In this document: piece by piece, positions 51,514-59,812 of the stretch
Layout: every line of letters starts with the position of its first letter
Numbering within the stretch: the first letter of the stretch is position 1
NCBI RefSeq assembly: GCF_008042045.1
Contig: NZ_RDBP01000012.1
Coordinates: 3,274,189 to 3,338,188 of the forward strand
Direction of reading: 5' to 3'
Length of the DNA: 64,000 nt
Source: Streptomyces sp. T39
Lineage (GTDB): Bacteria; Actinomycetota; Actinomycetes; Streptomycetales; Streptomycetaceae
The notes under the pieces: generated by a model
What the model was told of the DNA's origin: nothing
Seen by the model: only the letters and a program-made list of their open reading frames with translations
The model's database searches: none
Position numbers and translations under genes: made by a program

Positions 51514-52263
51514 ATGGACACCACGGACCGCCCCCGGAGCCCGGCCGCCGAGACCGGACGACCCCGGATCCCGGCCGCCGAAACCACGGACCGCCCCCGG
51601 AGCCCGGCCGCCGAGACCGGACAACCCCGGATCCCGGCCGCCGCCACCGATCGCCCCGAGCGCACCGCCGTCGACTTCTACTTCGACCCCGTCTGCCCGT
51701 TCGCCTGGATCACCTCGCGCTGGATCCTGGAGGTCGAACGCGAACGATCCCTCGACCTGCGCTTCCACGTGATGAGCCTGTACCTCCACAACGAGGGTCG
51801 CGAACTCCCCGCCCGGTACCGCGATCTGGTCGACCGCTCGCTCGGCGTGGTGCGTGTGGTCGCCGCCGCGGCGGAGCACCACGGCGACGGCGTGCAGCGC
51901 GACCTCTACACCGCGCTGGGCACCCGGATCCACCGGGAGCGGAACGAGGACTTCGCGGACGTCGTCGGACAGTCCCTCGCGGAGCTCGGCCTGCCGGCCT
52001 CGCTCGCCGCGGCCGCCGGTGACACCGCCTGGGACGTCGTTCTGCGCGCCCGCCACGAGAAGGGCGAGGACCCGGCCGCGGGGGCCTACGTCGGCACCCC
52101 CACCCTCCATGTCGACGGCACGGTGTGGTTCGGCCCGGTGCTGAACGCGGTGCCGCGGGGGCGGGAGGCGGTCCGGCTCTTCGACAGCTTCCGGGTGCTC
52201 GCCGGCCACCCCGACCTGTTCGAACTGAAGCGCACCCGCACGGGCACCCTCGTCCTCGACTGA
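51514..52263 (+). CDS. DsbA-fold oxidoreductase with duplicated N-terminal extension
   Basis: A 249-residue thioredoxin-fold protein close to the mycothiol-dependent Rv2466c group. The active-site region is DFYFDPVCPFAWITSRW with a single Cys61 instead of a CxxC pair. The first 46 residues are not part of the fold: a 21-residue unit TTDRPRSPAAETGxPRIPAA occurs twice. Function is inferred from the fold. ATG 51514 has a leaderless promoter. The gene is convergent with the sulfur operon end. Confidence 0.78.
   Translation: MDTTDRPRSPAAETGRPRIPAAETTDRPRSPAAETGQPRIPAAATDRPERTAVDFYFDPVCPFAWITSRWILEVERERSLDLRFHVMSLYLHNEGRELPARYRDLVDRSLGVVRVVAAAAEHHGDGVQRDLYTALGTRIHRERNEDFADVVGQSLAELGLPASLAAAAGDTAWDVVLRARHEKGEDPAAGAYVGTPTLHVDGTVWFGPVLNAVPRGREAVRLFDSFRVLAGHPDLFELKRTRTGTLVLD
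51520..51645 (+). repeat. 63-bp tandem duplication in the DsbA-like gene
   Basis: The unit 51520-51582 is repeated at 51583-51645 with few changes. Sixty-three is a multiple of three, so the frame is kept and 21 residues are duplicated. Confidence 0.85.
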
Positions 52264-52290
52264 CCGGGGGCGCTGAGCGCCGGCCGGATG

Positions 52291-53040
52291 TCAGGCCGTG
52301 GCCGCCATGCGCGCGGTCGCCGCGGCCTCGTCGCATCGCCGGAGCATCAGCTCGGCCAGCTCCGGCGACGGGCCGAGGACGGCGGCGACCACGTCCGCGT
52401 CACGGGCGCCCTCGGCGATCCGGTCCGGCAGACGGCCCGGGGCGATCACGTACGGCGCGACCGCGACCCGCTCGCATCCCTCGGCCCGCAGGGCGCGGAC
52501 CGCGTCCTCGGTGCGGGGGAAGCCGCCGGGTGAGACAGCGGAGGCGAACGCAGGCCGCACGGCGCACCAACCGGTGTGCCGCAGCTCCCGCGCTGTTTCG
52601 GCGATCACTGCGATCGCCTCCGGGTCGGTGGAGCCCGCCGACGCCAGCACCAGGCCGGTCGAGCTCATGTCGGCCGGGCCCAGCCCGGCCTCGTGCAGCC
52701 GCCGCCGCACGGCGGACAGCAGCAGGGGCGACGGGCCGAGGACCCCGGCCTGGCGGACGTGCAGCGACGCGGGCGCCGAACGCAGCACCGCCGGTATGTC
52801 CGCCTTGGCGTGGAAGGCGCGTGTCAGCAGCAGCGGCAGGGCCACCACCTCACGTACCCCGTCGGCCGCCAGCCGGTCCAGGACCTGCGGCACCGACGGG
52901 GCGTTGAAGTCCAGGAAGCCGACCTCCGCGTGCAGCCCGGGCCGCAGCGACCGCACCTGCCGGACGAGGGCGTGCACGGTCGCCGCGTGCCGCGGGTCGC
53001 GGCTGCCGTGGGCGACGACGAGGAGGACGGGGCTGCGCAT
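52291..53040 (-). CDS. Sirohydrochlorin chelatase (CbiX/SirB type)
   Basis: A 249-residue two-repeat chelatase. The N-terminal VVAHGSRDPRH supplies a metal-binding His (His11), with a second His in FHAKADIPAV. In this operon it should insert iron into sirohydrochlorin to make siroheme for the sulfite reductase at the operon head. It is the last gene; 5 bp separates it from the permease stop. Confidence 0.88.
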   Translation of the reverse strand: MRSPVLLVVAHGSRDPRHAATVHALVRQVRSLRPGLHAEVGFLDFNAPSVPQVLDRLAADGVREVVALPLLLTRAFHAKADIPAVLRSAPASLHVRQAGVLGPSPLLLSAVRRRLHEAGLGPADMSSTGLVLASAGSTDPEAIAVIAETARELRHTGWCAVRPAFASAVSPGGFPRTEDAVRALRAEGCERVAVAPYVIAPGRLPDRIAEGARDADVVAAVLGPSPELAELMLRRCDEAAATARMAATA

Positions 53041-53045
53041 CGGAC

Positions 53046-53942
53046 TCAGCTCTTCACCAGGAGACCGCGGCTGCGCAGCACCCACCGCTCCAGCGGACTG
53101 AAGATCAGCAGGTCGATCGCGATGCCGACGATGAGGATGAGGATGATCGCGAGGAACACTCCGGGCATGTCGGCGTTGTTGCGCCCGTTCTCGAGCAACT
53201 GGCCGAGGCCGAGGCCGAGATCGGGGGAGGAGGCGATGATCTCCGCCGCCATCAGCGAACGCCAGGAGAACGCCCAGCCCTGCTTGAGGCCCGCGACGTA
53301 GCCGGGCAGCGCGGCCGGCAGCACGATGTGCCAGGTGCCTCGCAGACCCGTCGCACCGAGGGTGCGGCCGGCCCGCAGGAACAGCGGCGGGACCTGGTCC
53401 ACGCCCGACACCAGGCCGTTGGCGATCGACGGCACGGCACCCAGCAGGATCACCGCGAACATCATCTGGTCGTTCAGACCGAGCCAGATGACGGCCGGCG
53501 GCACCCAGGCGACCGAGGGCAGCGACTGGAGCCCGCTCAGGATCGGGCCGATGGCCGCCCGCACGAACTTCACCCGTGCCACCAGCAGACCCAGCGGCGT
53601 GCCGATGGCGAGGGCCAGCAGGAAGCCCAGCAGGCCGCGCGACACACTGGTCCACACGACCTCCAGCAGCGTCCCCTGGAGCCACATGTCCGCGACGCTG
53701 GTCCACACCGCCGACGGCGCGGGCAGCTTGTAGTCCTCGGTCACCTCGGCCCAGACGAGCAGCTGCCAGGCGACGATCACCAGCGCCACGGCGACCAGCG
53801 GCGGCAGGACCTTCTTCAGCAGCACCTCGCGCACCGGGGTGCGGTCGACCCGTACCGCGTCCAGCGCGTCGAGGCCCGCCTCCAGACCGGCGAGGTCGTC
53901 GTTCCTGCCCGTGGCCTTCGCGGGCGTCTCAGTGCTGGCCAT
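53046..53942 (-). CDS. Sulfonate/nitrate-type ABC transporter permease
   Basis: A 298-residue permease of the SsuC/TauC group with six segments and the family motif ATGLRGTWHIVLPAALPGYVAG. ATG 53942 overlaps the ATPase stop by 14 bases. Part of the operon import module. Confidence 0.9.
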   Translation of the reverse strand: MASTETPAKATGRNDDLAGLEAGLDALDAVRVDRTPVREVLLKKVLPPLVAVALVIVAWQLLVWAEVTEDYKLPAPSAVWTSVADMWLQGTLLEVVWTSVSRGLLGFLLALAIGTPLGLLVARVKFVRAAIGPILSGLQSLPSVAWVPPAVIWLGLNDQMMFAVILLGAVPSIANGLVSGVDQVPPLFLRAGRTLGATGLRGTWHIVLPAALPGYVAGLKQGWAFSWRSLMAAEIIASSPDLGLGLGQLLENGRNNADMPGVFLAIILILIVGIAIDLLIFSPLERWVLRSRGLLVKS

Positions 53943-54723
53943 GTCGGCGGATCTCCCCACGCAGTTCTTCGGTGATCTCGACGGACAGTTCCGCCACGGC
54001 GGTGTCCTCGATGCGCCGCGGCTGCTCGATGTCCACGGTCCATTCCCGGGCGATCCGGCCGGGACGCGAGGACAGCAGCACCACCCGCTGCGCGAGCCGG
54101 ACCGCCTCGCGCACGTTGTGCGTCACGAAGAGCACGGAGACGTTCGTCTCCCGCCAGATCCGCGTCAGCTCGTCGTGCAGCACGTCGCGGGTGATGGCGT
54201 CGAGGGCCGCGAACGGCTCGTCCATCAGCAGCAGCCGGCTGTCCTGGGCGAGCGCGCGGGCCATCGCCACACGCTGGCGCATGCCGCCCGACAGCTCGTG
54301 CACCCGCTTGCCGTACGCGCCGCCGAGGCGCACCAGCTCCAGCAGGCGCTCCGCCTCCGTGCGCCGCTCGGACTTGGCGACCCCGCGCAGACGCAGGGCG
54401 AGTTCGATGTTCTTGCCCGCGGTCAGCCACGGGAACAGAGCGTGCTCCTGGAACATCAGGGCCGGCCGGCCGCCGGGGGTCTCGATGGACCCCGCGGTCG
54501 GCCGGTCGAGTCCCGCGACCAGATTGAGCAGCGTCGACTTGCCGCAGCCCGAAGCCCCCAGGAGGGTGACGAACTCACCCGGCGCGACATCGAGGGTGAT
54601 GTCGTCCAGCACCAGCTGGGACCCCGTGGGGCCGGAGAAGGACTTGGAGACATGCCCGATACGGGCCGCGTGCTCGTGCTCCACGCTCACGCGGTCGTCG
54701 GCCTTGGCGATGGCAGTGGCCAT
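53929..54723 (-). CDS. Sulfonate-type ABC transporter ATPase
   Basis: A 264-residue ATPase: Walker A GASGCGKST, signature LSGGMRQR, Walker B LLLMDEPFAALD, H loop THNVREA. The SsuB/TauB type pattern FQEHALFPWLT follows the Q loop. ATG 54723 uses AGGAGG eight bases upstream; a GTG at 54732 overlaps that site and is rejected. Confidence 0.92.
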   Translation of the reverse strand: MATAIAKADDRVSVEHEHAARIGHVSKSFSGPTGSQLVLDDITLDVAPGEFVTLLGASGCGKSTLLNLVAGLDRPTAGSIETPGGRPALMFQEHALFPWLTAGKNIELALRLRGVAKSERRTEAERLLELVRLGGAYGKRVHELSGGMRQRVAMARALAQDSRLLLMDEPFAALDAITRDVLHDELTRIWRETNVSVLFVTHNVREAVRLAQRVVLLSSRPGRIAREWTVDIEQPRRIEDTAVAELSVEITEELRGEIRRHGQH

Positions 54724-54759
54724 GGTCGTCACCTCCTGGGTTCTCGGCTGCTGTCGGGG

Positions 54760-55869
54760 TTACTTGACGCCGAGCCCGGCATCGGCGACCGCGGGCTTGC
54801 CCTCGGCCTCGAGCACCTTGTTCAGCGGCTTCAGGTCGTAGATGCCGGCGAGGTCGGGCTTCTGGAGGAACCCGGCGCTCACCGCGTGGTCGGCCTGCGC
54901 CTGGAGCGTCGCCGCCAGCGGGTCGTCGATGAACTGGATCGACGGCCACGCCGGGTCGATCACCTCGGCCGGAAGCGCCTTGCCCGTCAGGTCCTTGAGC
55001 TTGGCGTTCGCCGACTCCTTGGCCTTGTCCGGGTTGGCGTTGATCCACGCGTTGGTCTTCACCGTGCCGCGCAGCACGGCCTCGACCACGGCCGGGTGCT
55101 CGGCGAGGAACTTCTGGGACACGATGATGTTCGTGATGACGAACTTCTTGTCGGGCCACAGCGTGGACTCGTCGAGCAGGACCTTCGCTCCGTCGCTGAC
55201 GAGCTTGGAGGCGGTCGGCTCGGGCACCCAGGCGCCGTCGATGGAGCCGGAGAGGTAGGCGTTGGGGGTGACCTTGTTCTCCGTGCGCACCACGGAGACA
55301 TCGCCCTTGCCGCTCTCGGCGTCGACCTTCCAGCCCTTCTCGTTGATCCAGTGCAGGAACGCCACGTCCTGTGTGTTGCCCAGCTGCGGGGTGGCGATCT
55401 TCTTGCCCTTGAGGTCGTCGAGGGTCTTGATCTTCTTCGGGTTCACGACGAGCTTGACGCCGCCCGATGCGGAACCGCCGATGATCCGCAGGTTCTTGCC
55501 CTGGGACTTCACATAGCCGTTGATCGACGGGGAGGGGCCGATGAAGCCGATGTCGATGGAGCCGGCGTTGAGCGCCTCGATCTCCGAGGGACCGGCGTTG
55601 AACGTGGTGGCCGACAGCTTGGTGCCGCCGAGCTCCTTCTGGAGGATGCCCTCCTGGTGGCCGACCAGGGCGGTGGCGTGCGTGAGGTTCGGGAAGTAGC
55701 CGATCTTCACGGTGTCGAGACCGTCGATCTTGTCACCCTTGGCGGCGGGAGCGACCTTGTCGTCCGTCGACTCGGATCCGTAGCCGCAGGCGGTGAGCGC
55801 CACGGCCAGCAGGGGCAGGGCGGCCACGGCGACAAGGCTGCGGCGAACGGTGTTACGGGTGGCGTGCAC
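54760..55869 (-). CDS. Aliphatic sulfonate-type substrate-binding lipoprotein
   Basis: A 369-residue lipoprotein (lipobox LTAC, Cys28) of the SsuA/NMT1 group. It has VKIGYFPNLTHATALVG, GPSPSINGYVKSQGK and LGNTQDVAFLHWINEKGW. It delivers a sulfonate, taurine-like or sulfate-ester substrate to the permease, making a sulfur source available to the operon. GTG 55869 uses GAGGAAA. Confidence 0.88.
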   Translation of the reverse strand: MHATRNTVRRSLVAVAALPLLAVALTACGYGSESTDDKVAPAAKGDKIDGLDTVKIGYFPNLTHATALVGHQEGILQKELGGTKLSATTFNAGPSEIEALNAGSIDIGFIGPSPSINGYVKSQGKNLRIIGGSASGGVKLVVNPKKIKTLDDLKGKKIATPQLGNTQDVAFLHWINEKGWKVDAESGKGDVSVVRTENKVTPNAYLSGSIDGAWVPEPTASKLVSDGAKVLLDESTLWPDKKFVITNIIVSQKFLAEHPAVVEAVLRGTVKTNAWINANPDKAKESANAKLKDLTGKALPAEVIDPAWPSIQFIDDPLAATLQAQADHAVSAGFLQKPDLAGIYDLKPLNKVLEAEGKPAVADAGLGVK

Positions 55870-55904
55870 GGGAGGCGTTTCCTCTCGTCGGCCCGGTCCT
55901 CACG

Positions 55905-56006
55905 TCATCTCGGACGCGGCCGGGTCGTCGGCATGTGAACGGGTCTTCGGCGGTGCGGGTGGGGGGTGTGGGCGCGCAGGCAGTGCGCGTACGTCATCGC
56001 GCACAT
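55905..56006 (-). CDS. Possible 33-aa small protein or leader upstream of the binding protein
   Basis: An open frame, MCAMTYAHCL and then a His/Arg/Pro-rich tail, ending 35 bases before the binding-protein start. A GGGAGGGG ribosome site lies eight bases before its ATG, much better than chance. It contains two Cys codons near the start and could sense cysteinyl-tRNA in a sulfur operon. Not supported by a family match; treat as hypothetical. Confidence 0.35.
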   Translation of the reverse strand: MCAMTYAHCLRAHTPHPHRRRPVHMPTTRPRPR

Positions 56007-56093
56007 CGCGCCACCCCTCCCGTGCCCGCGCCGAGGGCGCCGCTGCCGACGCGGCCGCCCTCCTTGGCGAAGGTCGCGTAGATGTCGGTCATC

Positions 56094-57434
56094 TCAGAAG
56101 TCCCAGCCCTCGTCCTCGGTCACGGGCGCCTCGGTGACGGCGGCGAAGGAGTCGCCCGCCATGCCGGCGGCGAGGGTCGTGCCGTCCGCGGGGTCGATCA
56201 GCAGGAAGGAGCCGGTGCGGCGGGAGTCGGCGTACGAGTCGAGCGCCAGCGGCTCGGCGGTGCGCACCCTGACGCGGCCGATGTCGTTGGCGACCAGCCG
56301 GCCGGGCTCCGGGTGCTGCGAGAGGTCGTCGAGCGTCAGACGCGACTCGATGGACTTGACGATGGCCTTCACCGTGCGGGTGGTGTGCTTGAGGAGCACC
56401 CGCTGGCCCACGGTGAGCGGCTGGTCCGCGACGTGGCAGACGGTGGCCTCGACGTCCTGGGTGGTGGCGGGCGCGTCACCGCTCGGCACGACGATGTCGC
56501 CGCGGGAGACGTCGATGTCGTCCGCCAGCAGCAGGGTGACCGACTGGGGCGTCCAGGCCACGTCCACCGGCTCGCCCAGCAGGTCGATGCCCGCGACGGT
56601 CGACGTGCGGCCCGACGGCAGCACGGTGACCTGCTCGCCCACCCGGAAGGTCCCGGCCGCGATCTGGCCCGCGTAGCCGCGGTAGTCGGGGTGCTCGGCG
56701 GTCTGCGGACGGATCACGTACTGCACGGGGAAGCGGGCGTGGCAGCCGGTCAGGTCATGGCTGGCCGGCACGGTCTCCAGGTGCTCCAGCACCGTCGGCC
56801 CGCCGTACCAGTCCATCCGCGCGGAGGGTTCCACCACGTTGTCGCCGGCGAGCGCGGAGATCGGGATGGCGGTGACCTCGGGGACGCCGAGCTCGGTGGC
56901 GTACGCCGTGAACTCCTCGGCGATGGCCGCGAAGACGGGCTCCGCGTAGTCGACGAGGTCCATCTTGTTGACCGCGAGCACCACGTGCGGCACGCGCAGC
57001 AGCGCGGCGATCGCCGCGTGCCGGCGGGTCTGCTCGACGACGCCGTTGCGGGCGTCGACCAGGACGACCGTCAGCTCGGCCGTGGACGCGCCGGTCACCA
57101 TGTTGCGGGTGTACTGCACGTGCCCCGGGGTGTCGGCCAGGATGAACCGCCTGCGCGGGGTGGCGAAGTAGCGGTACGCCACGTCGATGGTGATGCCCTG
57201 CTCCCGCTCGGCGCGCAGTCCGTCGGTGAGCAGCGCCAGGTCGGGCGTCTCCTGGCCGCGGCCGCGGGACGCCGCCTCGACGGCCTCCAGCTGGTCGGTG
57301 AGCACCGACTTGGAGTCGTGCAGCAGCCGTCCGACGAGCGTGGACTTGCCGTCGTCGACGGAACCGGCGGTGGCGAAGCGCAGCAGGGTGGTGGCCGACA
57401 ACTGGGCGGCGAGCTGCTCGGTCGTGCTGGTCAT
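56094..57434 (-). CDS. cysN: Sulfate adenylyltransferase subunit 1 (GTPase)
   Basis: A 446-residue EF-Tu-like GTPase that powers APS synthesis with CysD. It has GSVDDGKSTLVGR (P-loop), DTPGHVQYTRN, NKMD and the beta-barrel C-terminal domain. No CysC domain is fused; the kinase is separate. Two bases separate it from the cysD stop. Confidence 0.95.
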   Translation of the reverse strand: MTSTTEQLAAQLSATTLLRFATAGSVDDGKSTLVGRLLHDSKSVLTDQLEAVEAASRGRGQETPDLALLTDGLRAEREQGITIDVAYRYFATPRRRFILADTPGHVQYTRNMVTGASTAELTVVLVDARNGVVEQTRRHAAIAALLRVPHVVLAVNKMDLVDYAEPVFAAIAEEFTAYATELGVPEVTAIPISALAGDNVVEPSARMDWYGGPTVLEHLETVPASHDLTGCHARFPVQYVIRPQTAEHPDYRGYAGQIAAGTFRVGEQVTVLPSGRTSTVAGIDLLGEPVDVAWTPQSVTLLLADDIDVSRGDIVVPSGDAPATTQDVEATVCHVADQPLTVGQRVLLKHTTRTVKAIVKSIESRLTLDDLSQHPEPGRLVANDIGRVRVRTAEPLALDSYADSRRTGSFLLIDPADGTTLAAGMAGDSFAAVTEAPVTEDEGWDF

Positions 57435-57436
57435 CT

Positions 57437-58372
57437 CTAGAAGTACCCTTCGCGCTTGCGGTCTTCCATCGCGGCCTCGGACATCTTGTCGTCGGCGCGG
57501 GTGGCGCCCCGCTCGGTGAGCCGGGAGGCGGCGATCTCGGCGATCACCGCGTCCAGCGTGATGGCGTCGGAGTCGACGGCGCCGGTGCAGGACATGTCGC
57601 CCACCGTGCGGTAGCGGACGAGCCGCTTCTCGGTCGCCTCGTTCGCCTTGGGACCGCCCCACTCGCCGGCGGTCAGCCACATGCCGGAGCGCTTGAACAC
57701 CTCGCGCTCGTGGGCGAAGTAGATCTCGGGCAGCTCGATGCGCTCCCGCTGGATGTACTGCCAGACGTCGAGCTCGGTCCAGTTGGAGAGCGGGAAGACC
57801 CGCACGTGCTCGCCGGGGGCGTGGCGGCCGTTGTAGAGCTGCCACAGCTCCGGGCGCTGGCGGCGCGGGTCCCACTGGGAGAACTCGTCGCGCAGCGAGA
57901 AGACCCGCTCCTTGGCGCGCGCCTTCTCCTCGTCGCGCCGGCCGCCGCCGAAGACGGCGTCGAAGCGGTGCTGCTGGATCGCCTCGGTCAGCGGCACGGT
58001 CTGGAGCGGATTGCGGGTGCCGTCGGGGCGCTCCTTGAGCACACCGCGGTCGATGTAGTCCTGCACGGACGCGACGTGCAGGCGCAGCCCGTGCGCGGCC
58101 ACCACCCGGTCGCGGTACTCGAGGACCTCGGGGAAGTTGTGTCCGGTGTCCACGTGCAGCAGCGTGAAGGGGACCGCCGCGGGGGCGAACGCCTTCAGCG
58201 CCAGGTGCAGCATGACGATGGAGTCCTTGCCGCCGGAGAAGAGGATCACCGGCCGCTCGAACTCGCCCGCGACCTCGCGGAAGATGTGGACCGCCTCGGA
58301 CTCCAGGGCGTCCAGGTGGGACAGGGCGTACGGGCTGTCGGTGCCGCTCACGACGTCGACGCTGGTCGTCAC
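57437..58372 (-). CDS. cysD: Sulfate adenylyltransferase subunit 2
   Basis: A 311-residue adenylyltransferase with the PP-loop ILFSGGKDSIVMLHLA, GGGRRDEEKARAKER and SNWTELDVWQYI. It makes APS from sulfate and ATP together with CysN. Its GTG start overlaps the cysC stop (GTGA). Confidence 0.95.
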   Translation of the reverse strand: MTTSVDVVSGTDSPYALSHLDALESEAVHIFREVAGEFERPVILFSGGKDSIVMLHLALKAFAPAAVPFTLLHVDTGHNFPEVLEYRDRVVAAHGLRLHVASVQDYIDRGVLKERPDGTRNPLQTVPLTEAIQQHRFDAVFGGGRRDEEKARAKERVFSLRDEFSQWDPRRQRPELWQLYNGRHAPGEHVRVFPLSNWTELDVWQYIQRERIELPEIYFAHEREVFKRSGMWLTAGEWGGPKANEATEKRLVRYRTVGDMSCTGAVDSDAITLDAVIAEIAASRLTERGATRADDKMSEAAMEDRKREGYF

Positions 58373-58935
58373 AGCAGACCCCTTTCGGCGAGCAGTGCGT
58401 GGACGGTGTCGGCGGATTCCCGCACGGTCTGGTTCTGGGACTCGATCCGCAGGTCGGGCGACACGGGCTCCTCGTACGGGTCGTCGACCCCGGTGAGCCC
58501 GCTGATCTCGCCCGCGGCCTGCTTGGCGTACAGCCCCTTCACATCGCGCTCCGAGCACACCTCGACCGGGGTGGCCACATGGACCTCCACGTAGGCGGTG
58601 CCCTCCTGCTGGTGCCGCTTGCGGACGGCGTCGCGGCTGTCCGCGTAGGGAGCGATGACCGGGACGAGCACCAGCACGCCGTTGGACGCGAGGAGTTCGG
58701 CGACGAACCCGATGCGCTGGACGTTGAGGTGCCGGTCCTCGCGGCTGAAGCCGAGGCCCGCGGAGAGGAACTCGCGGATCTCGTCGCCGTCGAGCAGCTC
58801 GACCCGCCTGCCCTCGGCGCGCAGCACGGCCGCGAGCTCGTGGGCGATCGTGGTCTTGCCGGCGCTCGGCAGGCCGGTGAGCCAGACGGTGGCTCCGGTC
58901 ACGTCGTTCTCCTGGGTGGTCTGTTCGTCGCTCAT
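58369..58935 (-). CDS. cysC: APS kinase
   Basis: A 188-residue P-loop kinase (GLPSAGKTTIA, DGDEIREFLS) converting APS to PAPS. With an APS-reducing CysH in the same operon, PAPS production probably serves sulfation and storage more than reduction. Overlaps cysH and cysD at both ends. Confidence 0.94.
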   Translation of the reverse strand: MSDEQTTQENDVTGATVWLTGLPSAGKTTIAHELAAVLRAEGRRVELLDGDEIREFLSAGLGFSREDRHLNVQRIGFVAELLASNGVLVLVPVIAPYADSRDAVRKRHQQEGTAYVEVHVATPVEVCSERDVKGLYAKQAAGEISGLTGVDDPYEEPVSPDLRIESQNQTVRESADTVHALLAERGLL

Positions 58936-59636
58936 CAGCCGTGCAGCCCGCATTCCGTCTTGCCGCGCCCGGCCCAGCGGCCGGCGCGGGCGTCCTCGCC
59001 CTCCAGCACCCGGCGGGTGCAGGGCGCGCAGCCGACGGAGGCGTACCCGTCCATGAGCAGGGGGTTGGTGAGCACGCCGTGCTCGGCGACGTAGGCGTCC
59101 ACGTCGTCCTGCGTCCAGCGGGCGATCGGCGAGACCTTGACCTTGCGCCGCTTCTCGTCCCAGCCGACGACCGGGGTGTTCGCGCGGGTCGGGGACTCGT
59201 CGCGGCGCAGGCCGGTGGCCCAGGCCCGGTAGGCGGTCAGGCCCTCCTGGAGCGGGGCGACCTTGCGCAGCGCGCAGCACAGGTCGGGGTCGCGGTCGTG
59301 CAGCTGCGGTCCGTACTGCGCGTCCTGCTCGGCCACGGTCTGGCGGGGCGTGAGGGTGACGACGTTGACGTCCATCACCGCGTCCACCGCGTCGCGGGTG
59401 CCGATCGTCTCCTCGAAGTGGTAGCCGGTGTCGAGGAAGACGACGTCCACGCCGGGCATGGCGCGGGAGGCCAGGTGCGCGACGACCGCGTCCTCCATGG
59501 AGGAGGTGACGCAGAAGTCCTTGCCGAAGGTGTCGGCCGCCCAGGCGAGGATCTCGAGCGCCGGGGCGTCCTCCAGGTCGCGGCCCGCCCGCTCGGCCAG
59601 CGACTTGAGATCGTGATCGGTCCGTATCGCCGTCAT
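58935..59636 (-). CDS. cysH: APS reductase
   Basis: A 233-residue thiol reductase. The CCALRK and GCAPCTRR cysteines of a [4Fe-4S] site, plus the C-terminal ECGLHG catalytic Cys, mark it as the APS-using type rather than PAPS-using. It yields sulfite for the sulfite reductase. Start ATG overlaps the small zinc-ribbon stop (ATGA). Ribosome site GGAGGGG. Confidence 0.94.
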   Translation of the reverse strand: MTAIRTDHDLKSLAERAGRDLEDAPALEILAWAADTFGKDFCVTSSMEDAVVAHLASRAMPGVDVVFLDTGYHFEETIGTRDAVDAVMDVNVVTLTPRQTVAEQDAQYGPQLHDRDPDLCCALRKVAPLQEGLTAYRAWATGLRRDESPTRANTPVVGWDEKRRKVKVSPIARWTQDDVDAYVAEHGVLTNPLLMDGYASVGCAPCTRRVLEGEDARAGRWAGRGKTECGLHG

Positions 59637-59812
59637 ATCGCTTCCCCTCCACCGTCGTTGCGCTGAAGTCCGCGGGCGAGGAGCCCGAGGAACTTCAACT
59701 GGAAGGCCCGGTTGCATGCCGCGCATTCCCAGGCGCCGTGACCCTGCTCGTTCGGACGCAGGTCCTCGTCGCCGCAGTACGGGCAGTGGAACGGCGCCGC
59801 CCGCTCGCTCAT
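59633..59812 (-). CDS. 59-aa zinc-ribbon protein of the sulfur operon
   Basis: A short open frame, MSERAAPFHCPYCGDEDL onward, with CPYC and CAAC pairs forming a small zinc ribbon. It overlaps sulfite reductase (ATGA) on one side and cysH (ATGA) on the other, so it is almost certainly translated. Its role is unknown; an accessory or regulatory protein for sulfur assimilation is an inference from position. Confidence 0.8.
   Translation of the reverse strand: MSERAAPFHCPYCGDEDLRPNEQGHGAWECAACNRAFQLKFLGLLARGLQRNDGGGEAI

Noticed and set aside
55994-56092. 32-codon frame starting just after the cysN stop
   Set aside because: Poor ribosome site, Gly-rich low-complexity product, and it overlaps the better-supported 33-codon frame.
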